A DNA stretch of 64,000 nucleotides from Pantanalinema rosaneae. GTDB lineage: Bacteria > Cyanobacteriota > Cyanobacteriia > Leptolyngbyales > Leptolyngbyaceae. The notes beneath the pieces are model-generated. The model had not been told where the DNA came from and searched no databases. It was given only the letters and a program-made list of their open reading frames with translations. Position 1 is the first letter of the stretch. Each line of letters opens with the position of its first letter. The stretch spans positions 62,001 through 126,000 of the forward strand of contig NZ_JBLZFZ010000005.1 in assembly GCF_050753385.1 (NCBI RefSeq), written 5' to 3'. The translations under genes were made by a program, and so were the position numbers. Below are positions 52,214-62,379 of the stretch, piece by piece.

Positions 52214-55200
52214 CTACCGCTCAAATTCTAGAATGAAGGTGGTTTGTCTATTCCCACTTTCCACCCGAATCCTGCCGCCTAACCGTTCAGTCAGTTTTTT
52301 GACCAATGCCAGCCCTAACCCAGTGCCACCATGCTGCCAGGGATCATTGTTGGGAATCCGGTAAAACTTATCAAAAATGCGATCGCACTCCGTAGCGGGA
52401 ATTTCCACCCCAGAATTACTGATGCGAATCTCCATGGTTTCTAACACCAGTTGAGCGGATACAGTAATATGTTCTTCAGCCGGGGTGTATTTACAGGCAT
52501 TATGCAGCAGTTCACTGAGAATCCGTTCCAGATAGGGCAGATCAGCCGTCAGGGCAGGCAGGTTCTCGGCGATCTGGATGACTAACTCCTGCTGTTGTTG
52601 CTTGGTTCGTTCGATAAAGGATTCCGCTAAATGGGGAATATAATTTTGCAGCGCAATCGGCGTTAAGTTCAGTGGTTCACTACCCGCATCCAGGCGAGCT
52701 AAATCCAGTAGATCGTTGATGAGATTAATCTCACGCTGCCCTTCTTCCCGCAATACACTAAAGTAACGACTAATCGGATTTGACTTGTCAGCAAGCAACC
52801 CTAACCGATTCAGGCTAATTTCTAGCATTTGGGTCGCCAGTTTAATGTTCGACATTGGGGTTCGCAGTTCATGGGACACCGTACTGAGGAAATCATCCTT
52901 GAGATGATTCAGCCGCTCCAATTCTTGCACCTGTGCCTGAGAGACTTGATAGAGGCGAGATTGGCGCAGAGCGATCGCGCATTGATTGGTTACTTGTTGC
53001 ACCAGTCGCACTTCCAGGTTGTTAAACGCCTCTTTTAAAGGTTTGAACAACCAGAGATCGCCTAGTACCCGTTGTTCATCCACGATCGGGCAGGCAAGGA
53101 TTGTCAGCCGCTGTTGGTGCGATCGAATGTGATAGGGAGTTAATTCACTGAATTGACAAATTTGACCCTGTAAGAGTTGAGCATAAATTTCCGGATGGGG
53201 AGCCTCGGTGTGGGCAAACGTATATCCCTGAGCCGATTCAGGTGTACTGGAAAATTCATAGGCAATCGTCGAAATAGTTTGCTCGGCATTATAAATTGAG
53301 GCATCACAATACTCTAAGTCCAATGCCTGCCCCAACGCTTGCACCACCGTTTTCAAAATTTGGTCTTCATCCAGACTATCCCGTACCCGATCGGTAATGC
53401 GTTTGAGGGTCGCATCTAAATCTAACGCTTGTTGCAGTTCCGCCGTTCGTTCCTGCACCTGCTGTTCTAACGTATCGGCAGATTGGCGAATTTGCTGGTG
53501 GAGTTCGGATTGTTGAATCGCGATCGCTAGTTGATCTGCCACCTGTTCCAACAAATTCGCTTCATCTAGATGCCAGACGCGCTGTTCCGCACAGGCATGG
53601 ACAATGAGTAACCCCCAGACCCTAGCTGTTCCTTCGTCTTGTCGTTGAACGATCGGCGCTACCATTTTGGACTGAACGGCGGTTTGTTGCATAAATTCCA
53701 CTAAACACGCTCCCCAGGTATCTAAGGTGACATCTGGGACGATGCGGACATTACCCTGACAATAGGCGGCATAGCAATCTGGCGGAAAACATTCATCTTC
53801 CCAACGCATTGCTAATGTCACGGGATACTCGGGGCGCACCGCCTCTTGGATTACCACCCCCGAACGATCGGAGTTGAGCCGAAAGATCAGAGTGCGATCG
53901 GCGTGGAGAATCCGCTGGATTTCGGTAACCGTCGTTGCCAGAATATCGTTGAGATCCAACGTCTGCCGAATATGTTGGGTGATTAATCGCAGGCTATGTT
54001 CTCGCTCAGATTGTTGTTGTAAAGCATCCTGTGCCCGTTTCAAATCTGTGATGTCGCGGGCAACCACCAGCACTGAGGTGATTTCTCCAGTAGCCGATGG
54101 CTCTGGCACCAGGCGGGAGTAAAGGGTGCGCTGTCCGATCGGTAGTTCGATCTCATACTCTATCGTCTGTTCTTGTCCTTGAGTAAACACTTGCTCCAGG
54201 GCTTGATTCCAAAACGTGATCAGGGACTGGGAATAACCTAGTTCGGTAGTGGTTTTGCCAATGAATTGTTCACCAGGTATGCCAGCAAGTTTACCTACTG
54301 TAGGATTGACATAGGTGAAGCGGTACTGCCGATCGCACCGCATAATTGCGTCCGGTGAGTTTTCTGCCAGTGTACGAAATTCCTGTTCGCGCTGACATAG
54401 GGCAAGTTCCGTCACTTCCCGCTCTGCCTCCTGGCGCTTGCGATCGCTGACATCTTGAGCGAGGGACAATAGGGAAATTAAGTGACCCTGTTCATCCAAA
54501 AGCGCAGAGTTGTACCACTCGCAGTACAGCACAGAACCATCTTTGTGATAATTCCGGTTATGACAAACGACACTCACCCCCTTGAGCAGTTGAGCCGCCG
54601 CTTGATTGATATGAGGCACATCATCCTCAAATAGGAATTGCCATTCATACATGGTCTTACCCATAACTTCGGCAGCGGCCCAGCCAAACATTTGCTCTGC
54701 TTGCTTAGACCAGCGTTCCACGCGAAATTCACGATTCCAACGAACGGTTGCTAAAGGGGAATTGTCAACATGGTGAGTTAATTCTTGTAGCGCCTGTTGC
54801 AGAGCCATTTCTGCCTGTTTACGCTCGGTAATGTCGGTATCGGTACCAATCATCCGATAGGGTTGCCCATCTGCCGATCGTAGAGCAACACCACGAGCCA
54901 AAAACCATCGCAGGTTCCCATCTTGATGTACCATCCGGTGTTCAATCTCATATTCGGTAGTGCGTCCTGCCAAATAATTCGTAGCGGCGGCAAAGACGGC
55001 AGGTAAATCCTCTGAGTAAACATGTTGGCTCCAGTCATCGAGATGATTGCGAATCTCGTGATCTGCGTAGCCCAACATCTGTTTCAGCATGGGGTCAAGA
55101 TAGATCTCGTTGGTTTGTAAATTCCAATCCCACACCCCAACCTGTCCAGCCTGGGTCGCTCGAACATATTGATCTTCTTTGTTTCGCAGGATGGTTTCAA

Positions 55201-56602
55201 TTTGTTTCCGCTGAGTGATGTCACTATAGGCGATCGCCACGCCATAGGATTCCAGGGGAATGGGAGCAGCACTGATCGAAATCCAACGAATACTCCCATC
55301 GGGACGAACGACCCCCTTTTCTTCATTCTCAATCAGGCGATGCTCTCGGAGTGCCCGTATCGTCGTGTATTCTTCGATCGGGAGCGGACTGCCATCCAGC
55401 CGAATAATCTGCCAGGTTGGATCATCACAGGTTCGACAGATCTGTTCGGCAATTGGAATGCCCAAAATTCGCTCTGATGCAGAATTAACTTCCAAAATCT
55501 TGCCAGTCGTATCCGTAATACAAACCCCAATGGGCAAAATTTCAAACAAGGTTTGATACTTTTGTTGATTGGCTTGCAGGGCTAGTTCTAATTGGCGACG
55601 ATCGGTCAAATCGAGAATCAAAGCATAGTAACCTTGAACAATCCCCTCGCTGTCAACATTTGGCACTAATGTGCCCTGAATATGACGTACCCCTCCCTGG
55701 GCGTAGGGTACTGTCGCTTCATAAACCACCTGTTCCCCTGCCATCACTCGATCTACATAGGGCTTAATCTCTTGGTAGGCAGTGCTGCCAAGTACCTCAT
55801 TCAACGATTTGCCAATGATGTCTGTGGGTTTCAGGTTAAACCAGATTTGATAATTCTGATTGGCATAGCGATAACAGCGATCGCGATCAGTATAGGCAAT
55901 ACACACGGGTAACGCATCAATCAGGTGTTGTAACTGGTGGCATTGATGACGGAGTTGTACCACTAATTGTTCGTATTGGCAGATCTGAGTTTGCAGGCGA
56001 TCGATGGTAGTTTGCCAATCAGCCTTGGTTTGCGGCAACTCAACAGTACACGCTTGGAGGTGCTGTTCTAATCCCTGATGACACTGCTGAACCTGGTGTG
56101 TTAGTTGGCGCTGTTCTGTGACATCCCGCAATACCAACAGATGGGCATGGGGCATAAAATTGGCGGTGGTAGTATATTCTACTTCCCGTATCGTATGATC
56201 CGCTCGGACTAAGGTTAACTCACCCCGTTCCTCTACCTGTAGTTGAACCTCCTGTCTAACCTGGTGTAGCTGTAATTCAGAGGCAATGAAATCAGCAATC
56301 GATCGTCCCAATAAATCTTGCCGCGCTATGCCAAATAACTCACAGGCAGCTTGATTAGCGGCAACCAAATAGCCTTGATGGTTGATAATTACGACAGCAT
56401 CCATCACAGCTTCAAACAGCGTATGGAATGGACGATCGTTCAACCAGCCAGAACGGTTATCCTCTGTCCCAGGAAATTGTCTCAGTGCATCAGCGATCGT
56501 GCTAGCTTCTGACCTTGAGTGTTCACTCACCTGTAATGCCGCCAAATTTTCATCACGACCGACTGGGCTTTCCTGGGAATTTGAGGACATAACATCATGC
56601 AC
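52214..56602 (-). CDS. Multi-PAS/GAF sensor histidine kinase
   Basis: A 1,462-residue cytoplasmic-looking histidine kinase with no transmembrane segment I can see. Order: a PAS near 65-180; further PAS/PAC domains to about 860 (each recognisable by the GITDTTGKILEVN or RCDRQYRFTYVNPT types); GAF domains (about 880-1,050 and 1,080-1,220); HisKA with His1244 (VSHELRTPMSN); and HATPase_c to the end (GGTGLGLALVKKL). No receiver domain, so it must pass phosphate to a separate response regulator, and none is adjacent. It has two candidate starts (56602 and 56590). One GAF lacks the Cys of a phytochrome; ligand unknown. Confidence 0.92.
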   Translation of the reverse strand: MHDVMSSNSQESPVGRDENLAALQVSEHSRSEASTIADALRQFPGTEDNRSGWLNDRPFHTLFEAVMDAVVIINHQGYLVAANQAACELFGIARQDLLGRSIADFIASELQLHQVRQEVQLQVEERGELTLVRADHTIREVEYTTTANFMPHAHLLVLRDVTEQRQLTHQVQQCHQGLEQHLQACTVELPQTKADWQTTIDRLQTQICQYEQLVVQLRHQCHQLQHLIDALPVCIAYTDRDRCYRYANQNYQIWFNLKPTDIIGKSLNEVLGSTAYQEIKPYVDRVMAGEQVVYEATVPYAQGGVRHIQGTLVPNVDSEGIVQGYYALILDLTDRRQLELALQANQQKYQTLFEILPIGVCITDTTGKILEVNSASERILGIPIAEQICRTCDDPTWQIIRLDGSPLPIEEYTTIRALREHRLIENEEKGVVRPDGSIRWISISAAPIPLESYGVAIAYSDITQRKQIETILRNKEDQYVRATQAGQVGVWDWNLQTNEIYLDPMLKQMLGYADHEIRNHLDDWSQHVYSEDLPAVFAAATNYLAGRTTEYEIEHRMVHQDGNLRWFLARGVALRSADGQPYRMIGTDTDITERKQAEMALQQALQELTHHVDNSPLATVRWNREFRVERWSKQAEQMFGWAAAEVMGKTMYEWQFLFEDDVPHINQAAAQLLKGVSVVCHNRNYHKDGSVLYCEWYNSALLDEQGHLISLLSLAQDVSDRKRQEAEREVTELALCQREQEFRTLAENSPDAIMRCDRQYRFTYVNPTVGKLAGIPGEQFIGKTTTELGYSQSLITFWNQALEQVFTQGQEQTIEYEIELPIGQRTLYSRLVPEPSATGEITSVLVVARDITDLKRAQDALQQQSEREHSLRLITQHIRQTLDLNDILATTVTEIQRILHADRTLIFRLNSDRSGVVIQEAVRPEYPVTLAMRWEDECFPPDCYAAYCQGNVRIVPDVTLDTWGACLVEFMQQTAVQSKMVAPIVQRQDEGTARVWGLLIVHACAEQRVWHLDEANLLEQVADQLAIAIQQSELHQQIRQSADTLEQQVQERTAELQQALDLDATLKRITDRVRDSLDEDQILKTVVQALGQALDLEYCDASIYNAEQTISTIAYEFSSTPESAQGYTFAHTEAPHPEIYAQLLQGQICQFSELTPYHIRSHQQRLTILACPIVDEQRVLGDLWLFKPLKEAFNNLEVRLVQQVTNQCAIALRQSRLYQVSQAQVQELERLNHLKDDFLSTVSHELRTPMSNIKLATQMLEISLNRLGLLADKSNPISRYFSVLREEGQREINLINDLLDLARLDAGSEPLNLTPIALQNYIPHLAESFIERTKQQQQELVIQIAENLPALTADLPYLERILSELLHNACKYTPAEEHITVSAQLVLETMEIRISNSGVEIPATECDRIFDKFYRIPNNDPWQHGGTGLGLALVKKLTERLGGRIRVESGNRQTTFILEFER

Positions 56603-56666
56603 AGAAATATAAATTTTAACGCATCACCCGTTATTTTCTAAGTATTCTAAAGTATAGTTTTAAACA

Positions 56667-58280
56667 TCAAAAGGGAGTGTCTACCTGAAGCAAAACCAAT
56701 TGTTCAGATTGAGGATGCCGGAATTGCAAAGACTTGGCATGGAGGTACAAGCGATCGCTATCTAACAGACAGCCATACAAGCGATCGCCCAGAATCGGAG
56801 TGCCCAACCCTCTGGCATCGGCGGCATGAACTCGCAGTTGATGGGTACGACCTGTAATCGGAATCAAAGCAATGCGGGTAGTTGTCGCCGTTTTAGCAAG
56901 AACGTGGAACTGAGTCTGGCTGGGTTTCCCCCATTGTTCATGCACCTGTTGTCGCGGTCGATCGTTGGGATCACCCCACAATGGTAAGTCAATGATCCCC
57001 TCTGATTGGCTAATCTGTCCTGCCAGAATGGCTTCATACTGTTTACGAATGGTGCGGTGCTGAAACTGTTGGCTAATGGCGTGGTAAGTTGGGCGATCGC
57101 GGGCAAATAATAACACTCCCGATGTCTCCTGATCCAAGCGATGGGCAGGCAATAGGGCATCTCCATCCGGTAGCCCATGGCGCAACCGACTGAGAACACT
57201 GTCCTGGCGATCGTGATAGCGACCGGGAACCGATAACAACCCGGCTGGTTTATTCACGGCAATCAACCAGTCATCTGCGTAAATAATGGGTAAGGCTAGA
57301 TGCTCAGGCGGACTGGTTGTTGGTGCAGAGGATAGCCCGGATAGCAGAAATCCCATTAACGGCTGACAGCGATCGACACAGGCTCCATAAAACTCTCCGG
57401 CTAATTTATCTCCCGCCTGCCCATCCCCACCCCACCAAAATTCTGCCATAGCGATCGGTCGCAGTCCGTGAGTTGCCGCATAGTGAAGTAATTTGGGCGC
57501 ACAGCATTCTCCCGTTCCTGTGGGCATTGCCCCCCCGGTAATCACTTGCTCCAGGGATAAGGATTCCCCAGCGAAATTGGTCATCCAGTAATGTCGATGC
57601 ATCTGGGTTTGTAACTGCCGCGATAAGGTTCGACGCTGTTGCTTTAAGGCTTGGATGCGATGATCTGCTAGCTCCAGAATTTGTTGGAGTGGCATTAATG
57701 CTGCATTTCGTTGGCGTTTCCATTGTCGGCGTTCGATCCCATCTCGTTGGCTTTGTTGTTCCAGTTGTCTGAGTTGCGCGGCTAAACTTTCTCCATTCAG
57801 AGTATCGAGAAGAAGTTGGCGTTGCTGATGACGGGACTGTTTACGTTGCTGATGGCGTGTAGTTAATTGCTGTAAATCCCGATCGTAGGCGGTACGCAAC
57901 TCGGCATACTGCGATCGCTCAGGTAGTTGGTGTAAGGCAATTAATTCTTGTTTAATCGCGGCTAAGGCGGCTAGAGTTTGCGCTTCTGCCAGCGCCACCC
58001 GATCGCGTCCGGGAATCGGCGGCACCCAACCGGCGATAATCGCGGCTCCCTGCAATAATCCAGAGAAGGCTTTGAGAACTTGCCGTTCTCCGGTCGCTGT
58101 CTCTACCAGTAAGATTCCATACATTTTGCCCTCACGCGCATAGCGATCGTCCATTGCCAACGCTTGCATTAACTCCCGCGCGATCGCCTCTGCCTCCGGT
58201 GTTCGTGGTAAGCGCAACCAGTCCCCCGATCGCGGACAGCGACCTTCATACCAGTAGTTCGCTTGCTCCTGACTGCTCAA
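56667..58280 (-). CDS. RluA-family pseudouridine synthase with N-terminal extension
   Basis: A 537-residue protein. The C-terminal third is an RluA-type pseudouridine synthase: IYADDWLIAVNKPAGLLSVPG, HRLDQETSGVLLF (catalytic Asp), GRTHQLRVHAADARGLGTP and LHAKSLQF. Upstream is a roughly 300-residue region with long Gln/Arg-rich coiled coil (QQRKQSRHQQRQLLLD), which is common in cyanobacterial long members. The substrate RNA (23S rRNA or tRNA) is unknown. Its start is a TTG at 58280 and is uncertain. It lies 6 bp downstream of the kinase stop, so the two are likely co-transcribed. Confidence 0.88.
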   Translation of the reverse strand: MSSQEQANYWYEGRCPRSGDWLRLPRTPEAEAIARELMQALAMDDRYAREGKMYGILLVETATGERQVLKAFSGLLQGAAIIAGWVPPIPGRDRVALAEAQTLAALAAIKQELIALHQLPERSQYAELRTAYDRDLQQLTTRHQQRKQSRHQQRQLLLDTLNGESLAAQLRQLEQQSQRDGIERRQWKRQRNAALMPLQQILELADHRIQALKQQRRTLSRQLQTQMHRHYWMTNFAGESLSLEQVITGGAMPTGTGECCAPKLLHYAATHGLRPIAMAEFWWGGDGQAGDKLAGEFYGACVDRCQPLMGFLLSGLSSAPTTSPPEHLALPIIYADDWLIAVNKPAGLLSVPGRYHDRQDSVLSRLRHGLPDGDALLPAHRLDQETSGVLLFARDRPTYHAISQQFQHRTIRKQYEAILAGQISQSEGIIDLPLWGDPNDRPRQQVHEQWGKPSQTQFHVLAKTATTTRIALIPITGRTHQLRVHAADARGLGTPILGDRLYGCLLDSDRLYLHAKSLQFRHPQSEQLVLLQVDTPF

Positions 58281-58286
58281 CCTTCT

Positions 58287-60962
58287 CTATACTCCCTGCA
58301 AAACCTGGGCAATACATCGGGCTAACTCATTAGCGGTATAGGGTTTAGGGAGAAAGGCATGAATGTCACCTTCAATCGAGGTAGACAGTTGGCTGCTGGA
58401 AACTAACCCACTCACTGCAATCAGTTTAACCTGGGGGTTAATGCGTTTTAAGGCTCGGATCGCAGCGGCTCCATCCATCGTTGGCATCATCAAATCCACT
58501 AACACCAGTTGAATCTCCTGTTTATGTTCGGCATAAACGGCGATCGCGTCAATGCCATCGATCGCGGTCAGCACCCGATAATTATAGGCTTCCAGAGAAA
58601 CTTGATTACTCTCCCGAATTGCCGCTTCATCATCGACCACGAGAATCAGTTCTCCCCGCCCGATCGAAACTTCCTCATCGGGAATTGCCTGGGGTTCATC
58701 GGTCTTCACTGCCGGTAAGTAAACTTTAAATTCTGTGCCCTGACCAGGCTGACTATGAACCTCCACAAACCCAGCATGACTTTTGACGATCGCTAACGCC
58801 GTGGATAGCCCTAACCCTGTCCCCTGTCCCACTTCCTTAGTTGTAAAAAATGGTTCAAAAATGCGATCCAGATGATCCGGCGGAATCCCCATTCCCGTAT
58901 CCGCTACCGTAATCACAATGTAAGATCCGACTTGAGCATCTAAATGCATCTGGGCATATTGCTGATCGATCCATAAGTTGGCAGCACTAAGGCTCAACTG
59001 CCCCCCCTGCGGCATGGCATCACGGGCATTCACACAGAGGTTCATCAAGACCTGATGCAGTTGTGTGGCATCTCCAGAAACCAGCCAGAGATCACGGGCA
59101 AGATTCAGGTGCAAATTAATCGATTTATGGAACGTCTCTTGGGCAATCTGGCGAATTTCCGAAATTAAATGGCGAGTCTGGAGAATCGTGCGTTTACCTT
59201 CGATTCCCCGAGCAAAGGATAACACTTGTTTGATCAGGTCTGCTCCCCGTCTGGCACTGTCTTGAATAATTTCTAATAACTGCTGCCGTTTGCGATCGTT
59301 GGAGGTATCTTGCATCAACAACAATTGTGCCGACGAGAGAATCGGAGTCAAGATATTATTCAAATCATGGGCAATACCCCCCGCAAGGGTACCAAGGCTT
59401 TCCATGCGCTGCGCTCGGAGTACCTGGGATTCCAGGGCTTTTTTCTCGGTAATATCACTATTAATCTCCAGAATCGCGATCGGATTACCAGCCTGATCCC
59501 GCTGTAATGCCCAATGGCTGTTGACCGTCACCAGCTTGTGATCCTGCCGGATATGGGTTAACTCCCCATGCCAATAGTTATCCTGGAGCAATTGTTGATA
59601 GATGGCGGCGATCGGAGTAGTTGATTTGGTTTGGAGGAAGGTATGGGAACATTGCCCTAATCCCTGTTCCTTCGTCCACCCATAGAGCCGTTCAGCACCG
59701 TGATTCCAAAAGGTGATGCGGTTATCCATATCACGCACCAAAATGGCATTATCTGCCAGATCAAGCAATTGGGCTTGTTTCTGAAGGATTTTGGTTTGGG
59801 TCGCCAAATCGTCTTCCACCCGCTTGCGTTCGGTCATATCCGTCATGCCACCAATCATCCGTAACACCTGACCATCCGTATCCCGAATGATGTAGGCGCG
59901 ATCGCTGACATAGGCATAGTGACCATCCGCACATCGAAAGTGATATTCGTCTGACCAAAATTGGGCTGAACTTTGTAATACCTGATGGATATGGGCAACG
60001 ACGCGATTGAGATCCTGAGGGTGAATGTGGTCATACCACCAACTTACGCCTGGTTCAACCCCATGGGGATGATAGCCAAACAGCGTTTGCACCCCCTCAT
60101 TCCACCAAACCCGATCGGTCAACAAATCCCACTCCCAGATGGCATCGTTGGTGACTTGGGCAATCAAATGAAACCGCTCTTCACTGTGACGGAGGGCAAT
60201 TTCGGCTTGCTTGCGTTCCGCGAGTTCCGCTTGCTGTTCTGCCCAGGTTTGGCGATCGCGTTTTGCCTGCTGCCAATAGTAACGAAAGAAATCGGCTAAT
60301 TCAGGCTCCTGAGCAATCAAGGCATCAAAGTTTTCCTGCACCCGGCGATCGTCTTGATAGGCAATGCCTGAGTTGGCTTCCATCCAGCTATGGCAGCTTT
60401 TGACATAGGCAATAAACGTGATTAAATGCTGGTAGTTGCTCTCTCCTAACAACCGCCGCAATTCGAGACGGTAGGGTTCCGTGGCTTCGGCTTGCAGCGC
60501 CATAAAAATGGCACAATTCAGGATACTATCCCCGATCTCGGTATCGAGTTGCGATAGTTCAGTCAGGCGATCGGGATAGGACATCAGGATAGCTAAATGG
60601 TGTTCTAGCTCCAGTGCTGTAGGGGGCGGTGATTGTAATAAATTCAGCACGTTTTTTGCCTGCATCCCTAAACTATAGAGGGAGCAACTATGGCAAATCA
60701 TGCAATAGGGCACGATACAAAACCGTGATAAATAAGCCGATAATTTTTCTTTAAATAAGGCGGGTAAAGGATTATCTAAATAGGCACTCAGGGCTTGATG
60801 CCAGAGGTGGGCTAATACCTGAAGATTATCGATCGCAGGGAGGAAAAACGGTGGGAGAAATCCTAACTTCGCTAAAATTTCGGCTTGAATGAAATGGCTA
60901 GATTCGATTAAAGAGTTACCTTGCAACTCAGTTAATGTTTCTATGGATCGAGTGATGGTCAT
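58287..60962 (-). CDS. Hybrid histidine kinase with AhpD-like N-terminal domain
   Basis: About 891 residues from the ATG at 60962 (a longer TTG start exists at 60998). The N-terminus (about 20-200) resembles the AhpD/carboxymuconolactone-decarboxylase fold with a Cys-rich PYCMICHSC (Cys87, Cys90 and Cys93 counted from the ATG), the motif for disulfide redox chemistry. Then follow a short coiled coil, a PAS (WEWDLLTDRVWWNEGVQ), a second PAS (LVRDMDNRITFWNHGAE), HisKA (GIAHDLNNILTP), HATPase and a receiver domain (VLVDLMMPTMDG). The combination suggests peroxide or thiol sensing; the role is inferred. Not predicted to be membrane-bound. Confidence 0.88.
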   Translation of the reverse strand: MTITRSIETLTELQGNSLIESSHFIQAEILAKLGFLPPFFLPAIDNLQVLAHLWHQALSAYLDNPLPALFKEKLSAYLSRFCIVPYCMICHSCSLYSLGMQAKNVLNLLQSPPPTALELEHHLAILMSYPDRLTELSQLDTEIGDSILNCAIFMALQAEATEPYRLELRRLLGESNYQHLITFIAYVKSCHSWMEANSGIAYQDDRRVQENFDALIAQEPELADFFRYYWQQAKRDRQTWAEQQAELAERKQAEIALRHSEERFHLIAQVTNDAIWEWDLLTDRVWWNEGVQTLFGYHPHGVEPGVSWWYDHIHPQDLNRVVAHIHQVLQSSAQFWSDEYHFRCADGHYAYVSDRAYIIRDTDGQVLRMIGGMTDMTERKRVEDDLATQTKILQKQAQLLDLADNAILVRDMDNRITFWNHGAERLYGWTKEQGLGQCSHTFLQTKSTTPIAAIYQQLLQDNYWHGELTHIRQDHKLVTVNSHWALQRDQAGNPIAILEINSDITEKKALESQVLRAQRMESLGTLAGGIAHDLNNILTPILSSAQLLLMQDTSNDRKRQQLLEIIQDSARRGADLIKQVLSFARGIEGKRTILQTRHLISEIRQIAQETFHKSINLHLNLARDLWLVSGDATQLHQVLMNLCVNARDAMPQGGQLSLSAANLWIDQQYAQMHLDAQVGSYIVITVADTGMGIPPDHLDRIFEPFFTTKEVGQGTGLGLSTALAIVKSHAGFVEVHSQPGQGTEFKVYLPAVKTDEPQAIPDEEVSIGRGELILVVDDEAAIRESNQVSLEAYNYRVLTAIDGIDAIAVYAEHKQEIQLVLVDLMMPTMDGAAAIRALKRINPQVKLIAVSGLVSSSQLSTSIEGDIHAFLPKPYTANELARCIAQVLQGV

Positions 60963-61360
60963 CGTTTCTACGCTCGTCAAACCAGGATAAACGGTCAATA
61001 AACGGTTCCACTGTTATCCAATTGCTTGCGGGTAGAGTGAAATTTAAATCTTATTAGATCGCTAGTTTTAAGAGAGCGATGTAAATATCTCCAACCGCAA
61101 CTTAAACAGGAAATTTTCCTCTAACACTGTTAATTCCAGGTCACAGTATTCCCTGAAACTAGCCAGAATTTTTAATCACTTTTCCAACAGTTATTAAGTA
61201 GTCTTCTTTTATAGAGTAAACAACTTAATTATGTAGAACTAGTGAGGATTACCGCGCGATCGGGCAATCAACTCTCTCAATCAATCACTATGCCTAATAT
61301 TGCTTTTTAGAGAATAGTTTGGAGGTTGTTTGAACAGGCACGATCGTCACCTGAACTTTT

Positions 61361-61426
61361 CCCTTTCTACGATACCGTCAGGTTATATCCTAGGGGGAAC
61401 TCTGTATTCAACCTCGCCCAGAATTT
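61361..61426. repeat. Partial CCCCC repeat carrying the variant loop
   Basis: A degenerate copy sharing the 28-bp loop at 61364-61391 and the following GGGGGAAC with the copy at 30498. Unlike most copies it lies between two genes transcribed in the same direction. Confidence 0.6.
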
Positions 61427-61441
61427 GATTCCACGCAAGAT

Positions 61442-61469
61442 ACCCTGAGTTAGCCACCCAACCCAGGGT
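61442..61469. terminator. Hairpin after the 55-residue gene
   Basis: A 10-bp inverted repeat ACCCTGAGTT/AACCCAGGGT with one mismatch and an 8-nt loop, about 110 bp beyond the minus-strand stop at 61581. No T-run, so termination is only a suggestion. Confidence 0.35.
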
Positions 61470-61580
61470 CTTTCTGCCTCAATTTATGCTATGGAGCCGA
61501 CCCCGTAGGTCACTCTACCGATGACTGATCGCCATCAGAATTATTTTCTCTAAGGTAATCCAATATTAACGAGCAAATCC

Positions 61581-61748
61581 CTAACTAGCTGGGTCGTCTT
61601 CCTCAGGTTGAGGATCTTGATTCTCCTGCGCCCGGAGTTCCTGCGCTTGGAGTTCCTGTTCAAATTCTTGCAAAGCTTTATGAATCCAGAGTTTAGATAG
61701 TTCCAGCGTACTAACCCGATCGGGGATGATGGTAGGGGTATCAGACAT
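61581..61748 (-). CDS. Small acidic hypothetical protein
   Basis: A 55-residue frame starting MSDTPTIIPDRVSTLELSKL and continuing with an amphipathic helix (LQEFEQELQAQELRAQE) and an acidic tail (PEEDDPAS). The reading frame has no internal stop, has normal codon use, and contains a CGATCG site in frame. I could not see a strong ribosome site. It resembles small cyanobacterial hypotheticals; its real expression is unverified. Too short for many ORF finders. Confidence 0.6.
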   Translation of the reverse strand: MSDTPTIIPDRVSTLELSKLWIHKALQEFEQELQAQELRAQENQDPQPEEDDPAS

Positions 61749-62034
61749 GTTTCTAAGATCTTGACTGCTCTCTCTTAAAGAGTAGCGAGTGTAACCAAAC
61801 TATTCATGAAGATATATACCTAGAGGAGCAGAAAGTTGGAAAAATTGATGAATTTTATCCCTTGTATGTAGTCTACTCATGACATAGGTCGGTAATCCGT
61901 CTAGCTTAACCGATCAGACCTGTAAAAATAGCAACTATTCTTCACACTTAGAAAATTAGCCAACGATGGGACTTTGGCTCCTGTAAGAACAGGCTGAGAA
62001 ACGCTCTTTGTTCGCCGTTCACATTTATTGCTTT

Positions 62035-62379
62035 ATGGCTCAACGACCCGATAGTTCCGCCGGGACATCAACCGGATTCCAACTCTGGTTATTTTTCATG
62101 ATCTCCTTTGCCCTCCTGCGATATCCGCCGACTTTAAGTGTATTTTTAGGAGCCGTAGCAGGGGTCGCAGGTGGTCTAGTAGCAGCCTGGTGGAATGCCA
62201 AGGAAGATTTTTTAGTCGATGAACCTTCCCGACCAACGGAACAGGCAGAAGTGAGATTAGCAGAACCGCCGCCCTCCCGACCCCTAGCCAATCGGCGACC
62301 GGGATTTGGCGTGAAACCGATTCGCCGGAAAACTCGGGCAACTCGACGGTTTGGTTGGTTTTTCCGACGCAGAAAATAA
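62035..62379 (+). CDS. Small membrane protein, unknown function
   Basis: A 114-residue protein with a hydrophobic region (FQLWLFFMISFALLRYP and LSVFLGAVAGVAGGLVAAWW), so one or two membrane helices, followed by an acidic segment (DFLVDEPSRPTEQ) and a strongly basic C-terminus (RRKTRATRRFGWFFRRRK). The ATG at 62035 (MAQRPDSS) is preferred over the earlier frame from 62008. The basic tail suggests cytosolic contact with nucleic acid or lipid, but no domain is recognised. The family-2 repeat begins at its stop. Confidence 0.7.
   Translation: MAQRPDSSAGTSTGFQLWLFFMISFALLRYPPTLSVFLGAVAGVAGGLVAAWWNAKEDFLVDEPSRPTEQAEVRLAEPPPSRPLANRRPGFGVKPIRRKTRATRRFGWFFRRRK

Larger units (their letters stand above)
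60963..61580. other. Intergenic region with partial repeat and hairpin
   Basis: 618 bp with no ORF I trust. It holds a decayed repeat (61361-61426) and a hairpin at 61442-61469 (ACCCTGAGTT/AACCCAGGGT), and otherwise AT-rich sequence that should include the promoter of the upstream kinase. Confidence 0.55.
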
